Source: Bacteroidetes bacterium UBA6161 (GTDB lineage: Bacteria; Bacteroidota; Bacteroidia; NS11-12g; UBA955). From it: 6,067 nt of DNA. The notes below the pieces were generated by a model. That model ran no database searches and was not told the DNA's origin. It saw only the letters and a program-made list of their open reading frames with translations. The translations under genes were made by a program, and so were the position numbers. The stretch covers positions 38,379 through 44,445 of the forward strand of contig DIUJ01000015.1 in the NCBI GenBank assembly GCA_002422315.1, read 5' to 3'. Shown here in pieces: positions 4,984-6,067 of this stretch (within the stretch, counting starts at the first letter, position 1; each line of letters opens with the position of its first letter).

Positions 4984-5910
4984 ATGGAAAACAAAAGACA
5001 AGAACTCATACATGCACTAGAAGAAAAATTTATATCTATAGACCAAAACACAGATACTCACTTAGAAGGCCTTCTCTGGGCTAAACCAATTACGTATTGG
5101 GACTACATACAGCCCGAAGCATTATTAAGTTTACAGATACAGCGAACCACTCTTCCGGATGAAATGGTTTTTATTATGTATCACCAAATCAATGAATTGC
5201 TTTTTAAAATGATTCTTTGGGAAATAGACCAGGTTAGCCTTAAAGAAACCATAGAACCCACATTTTTTGCAGAAAAACTAAGTAGAGTAAGTAGGTATTT
5301 CGACATGCTTTCTTCTTCATTTACAATTATGGGCGATGGAATGCAAATAGAACAGTACATGAAATTTAGGAATACGCTTACCCCTGCAAGTGGTTTTCAG
5401 AGTGCTCAATATAGGCTTATAGAATTTAGTTCTACCGAGGCCATAAACCTTGTAGATGCAAGATACAAAAACAATCTACCCTCTTCTGCTACTATTGCAG
5501 AGCTTTACGAAAAGCTGTATTGGCATGCTGCTGGTACAGATCATAAAACAGGAAAAAAGAATACGCTTCTAAGGTTATTTGAAGAAAAGTATAAAACCTA
5601 CTTTCTAGACAAAATGAACCACTACTCAAGTTGCAATCTATGGACAAAATTCAAAGAGCTACCAGAAAATAGCCAACAAAATCCAGAATTGATTGCAGCT
5701 ATGCGGCACTATGACTACACGGTAAACGTTTCATGGGTAATGGCCCACTACCATGCAGCAGAAAAATATTTAGAAAGTGGTAACAAAAAAGCCGAAGCAA
5801 CAGGGGGTAGTGACTGGAAAAAATATATGCATCCCAAATACCAACGCAGAATATTTTTCCCAAGTCTTTGGAGCAAAGAAGAACTAGAACACTGGGGCGA
5901 AAATATCTAG
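4984..5910 (+). CDS. kynA: Tryptophan 2,3-dioxygenase
   Basis: Cytoplasmic haem enzyme that opens the indole ring of L-tryptophan with O2 to give N-formylkynurenine, the first step of the kynurenine pathway (tryptophan breakdown or NAD synthesis). The product has 308 residues, the length of the Bacteroidota form. Visible signatures: THLEGLLWAKPITYWDYI (25-42); MYHQINELLFK (65-75) with the active-site His67; FRNTLTPASGFQS (128-140) whose Arg129 binds the substrate carboxylate in family members; SWVMAHYHAAEKYL (250-263), where His255 or His257 should be the axial haem ligand; TGGSDW (273-278), the substrate-loop motif, where many homologues have TGGSSG; and RRIFFPSLW (288-296) near the C-terminus. 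The protein is all-helical in the family and works as a tetramer. ATG at 4984 fits the promoter just upstream. No other kynurenine-pathway gene is in the window. I see no convincing terminator in the 157 bases after the stop. Confidence 0.96.
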   Translation: MENKRQELIHALEEKFISIDQNTDTHLEGLLWAKPITYWDYIQPEALLSLQIQRTTLPDEMVFIMYHQINELLFKMILWEIDQVSLKETIEPTFFAEKLSRVSRYFDMLSSSFTIMGDGMQIEQYMKFRNTLTPASGFQSAQYRLIEFSSTEAINLVDARYKNNLPSSATIAELYEKLYWHAAGTDHKTGKKNTLLRLFEEKYKTYFLDKMNHYSSCNLWTKFKELPENSQQNPELIAAMRHYDYTVNVSWVMAHYHAAEKYLESGNKKAEATGGSDWKKYMHPKYQRRIFFPSLWSKEELEHWGENI

Positions 5911-6067
5911 TTTTGCAACCTCATTACTAAGCTGTAAATCTATCCGCCCAATGTAAATGTATCAACGCTTGTAAAGGGCGAGGTATGCCACAAAGAGGTA
6001 TAGAAATTACACAAAACATACTAAGTTTAAGCCTGTCAATTCTTTAACCCCATTTCAGCATTAGAAA

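Noticed and set aside
6036..6067. C-terminal fragment of a minus-strand gene ending at 6036 (NAEMGLKN then stop)
   Set aside because: Only ten codons are visible and nothing distinguishes it from chance.
5911..6067. Terminator after the dioxygenase gene
   Set aside because: Only a 5-bp CGCCC/GGGCG pairing with a long loop and no T-tract; not supportable.

Overview
The window looks like chromosome of an AT-rich Bacteroidota (Flavobacteriia/Cytophagia-type; order not determinable). Three things support this. Candidate promoters match the phylum-specific pattern TTTG-N19/20-TAnnTTTG. The tryptophan 2,3-dioxygenase and the IMP dehydrogenase have the sequence style of that phylum. The methyltransferase belongs to a family I know mainly from it. 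No RNA gene, CRISPR array, transposase, recombinase or reverse transcriptase is present.

Layout: bases 1-158 hold two small hairpins and a well-formed promoter with a 16-bp perfect palindrome over its -7 element. Bases 159-914 (+) encode an exported protein of unknown function, possibly a small outer-membrane beta-barrel, that starts with TTG. Bases about 1031-2220 contain no credible gene. They are a five-unit tandem array of a palindrome-rich element of about 255 bp, ending in a terminator-like hairpin. Bases 2337-3809 (-) are guaB (IMP dehydrogenase) with a strong terminator. Bases 3894-4697 (-) encode a class I SAM-dependent methyltransferase. After a divergent intergenic region, 4984-5910 (+) encodes tryptophan 2,3-dioxygenase. 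The last 157 bases hold nothing I can support.

The genes do not form one pathway. guaB (GMP synthesis) and the methyltransferase are co-directional with an 84-bp gap, and guaB appears to have its own promoter. The dioxygenase begins tryptophan degradation by the kynurenine route and stands alone here.

The part most worth a second look is the repeat array. It has near-identical central units, chimeric outer units, several nested hairpin modules in both orientations, and a 9-bp direct repeat at its two edges. It resembles a REP/BIME- or MITE-like non-autonomous element amplified in tandem. No mobilising enzyme is in view, so that classification is inference.
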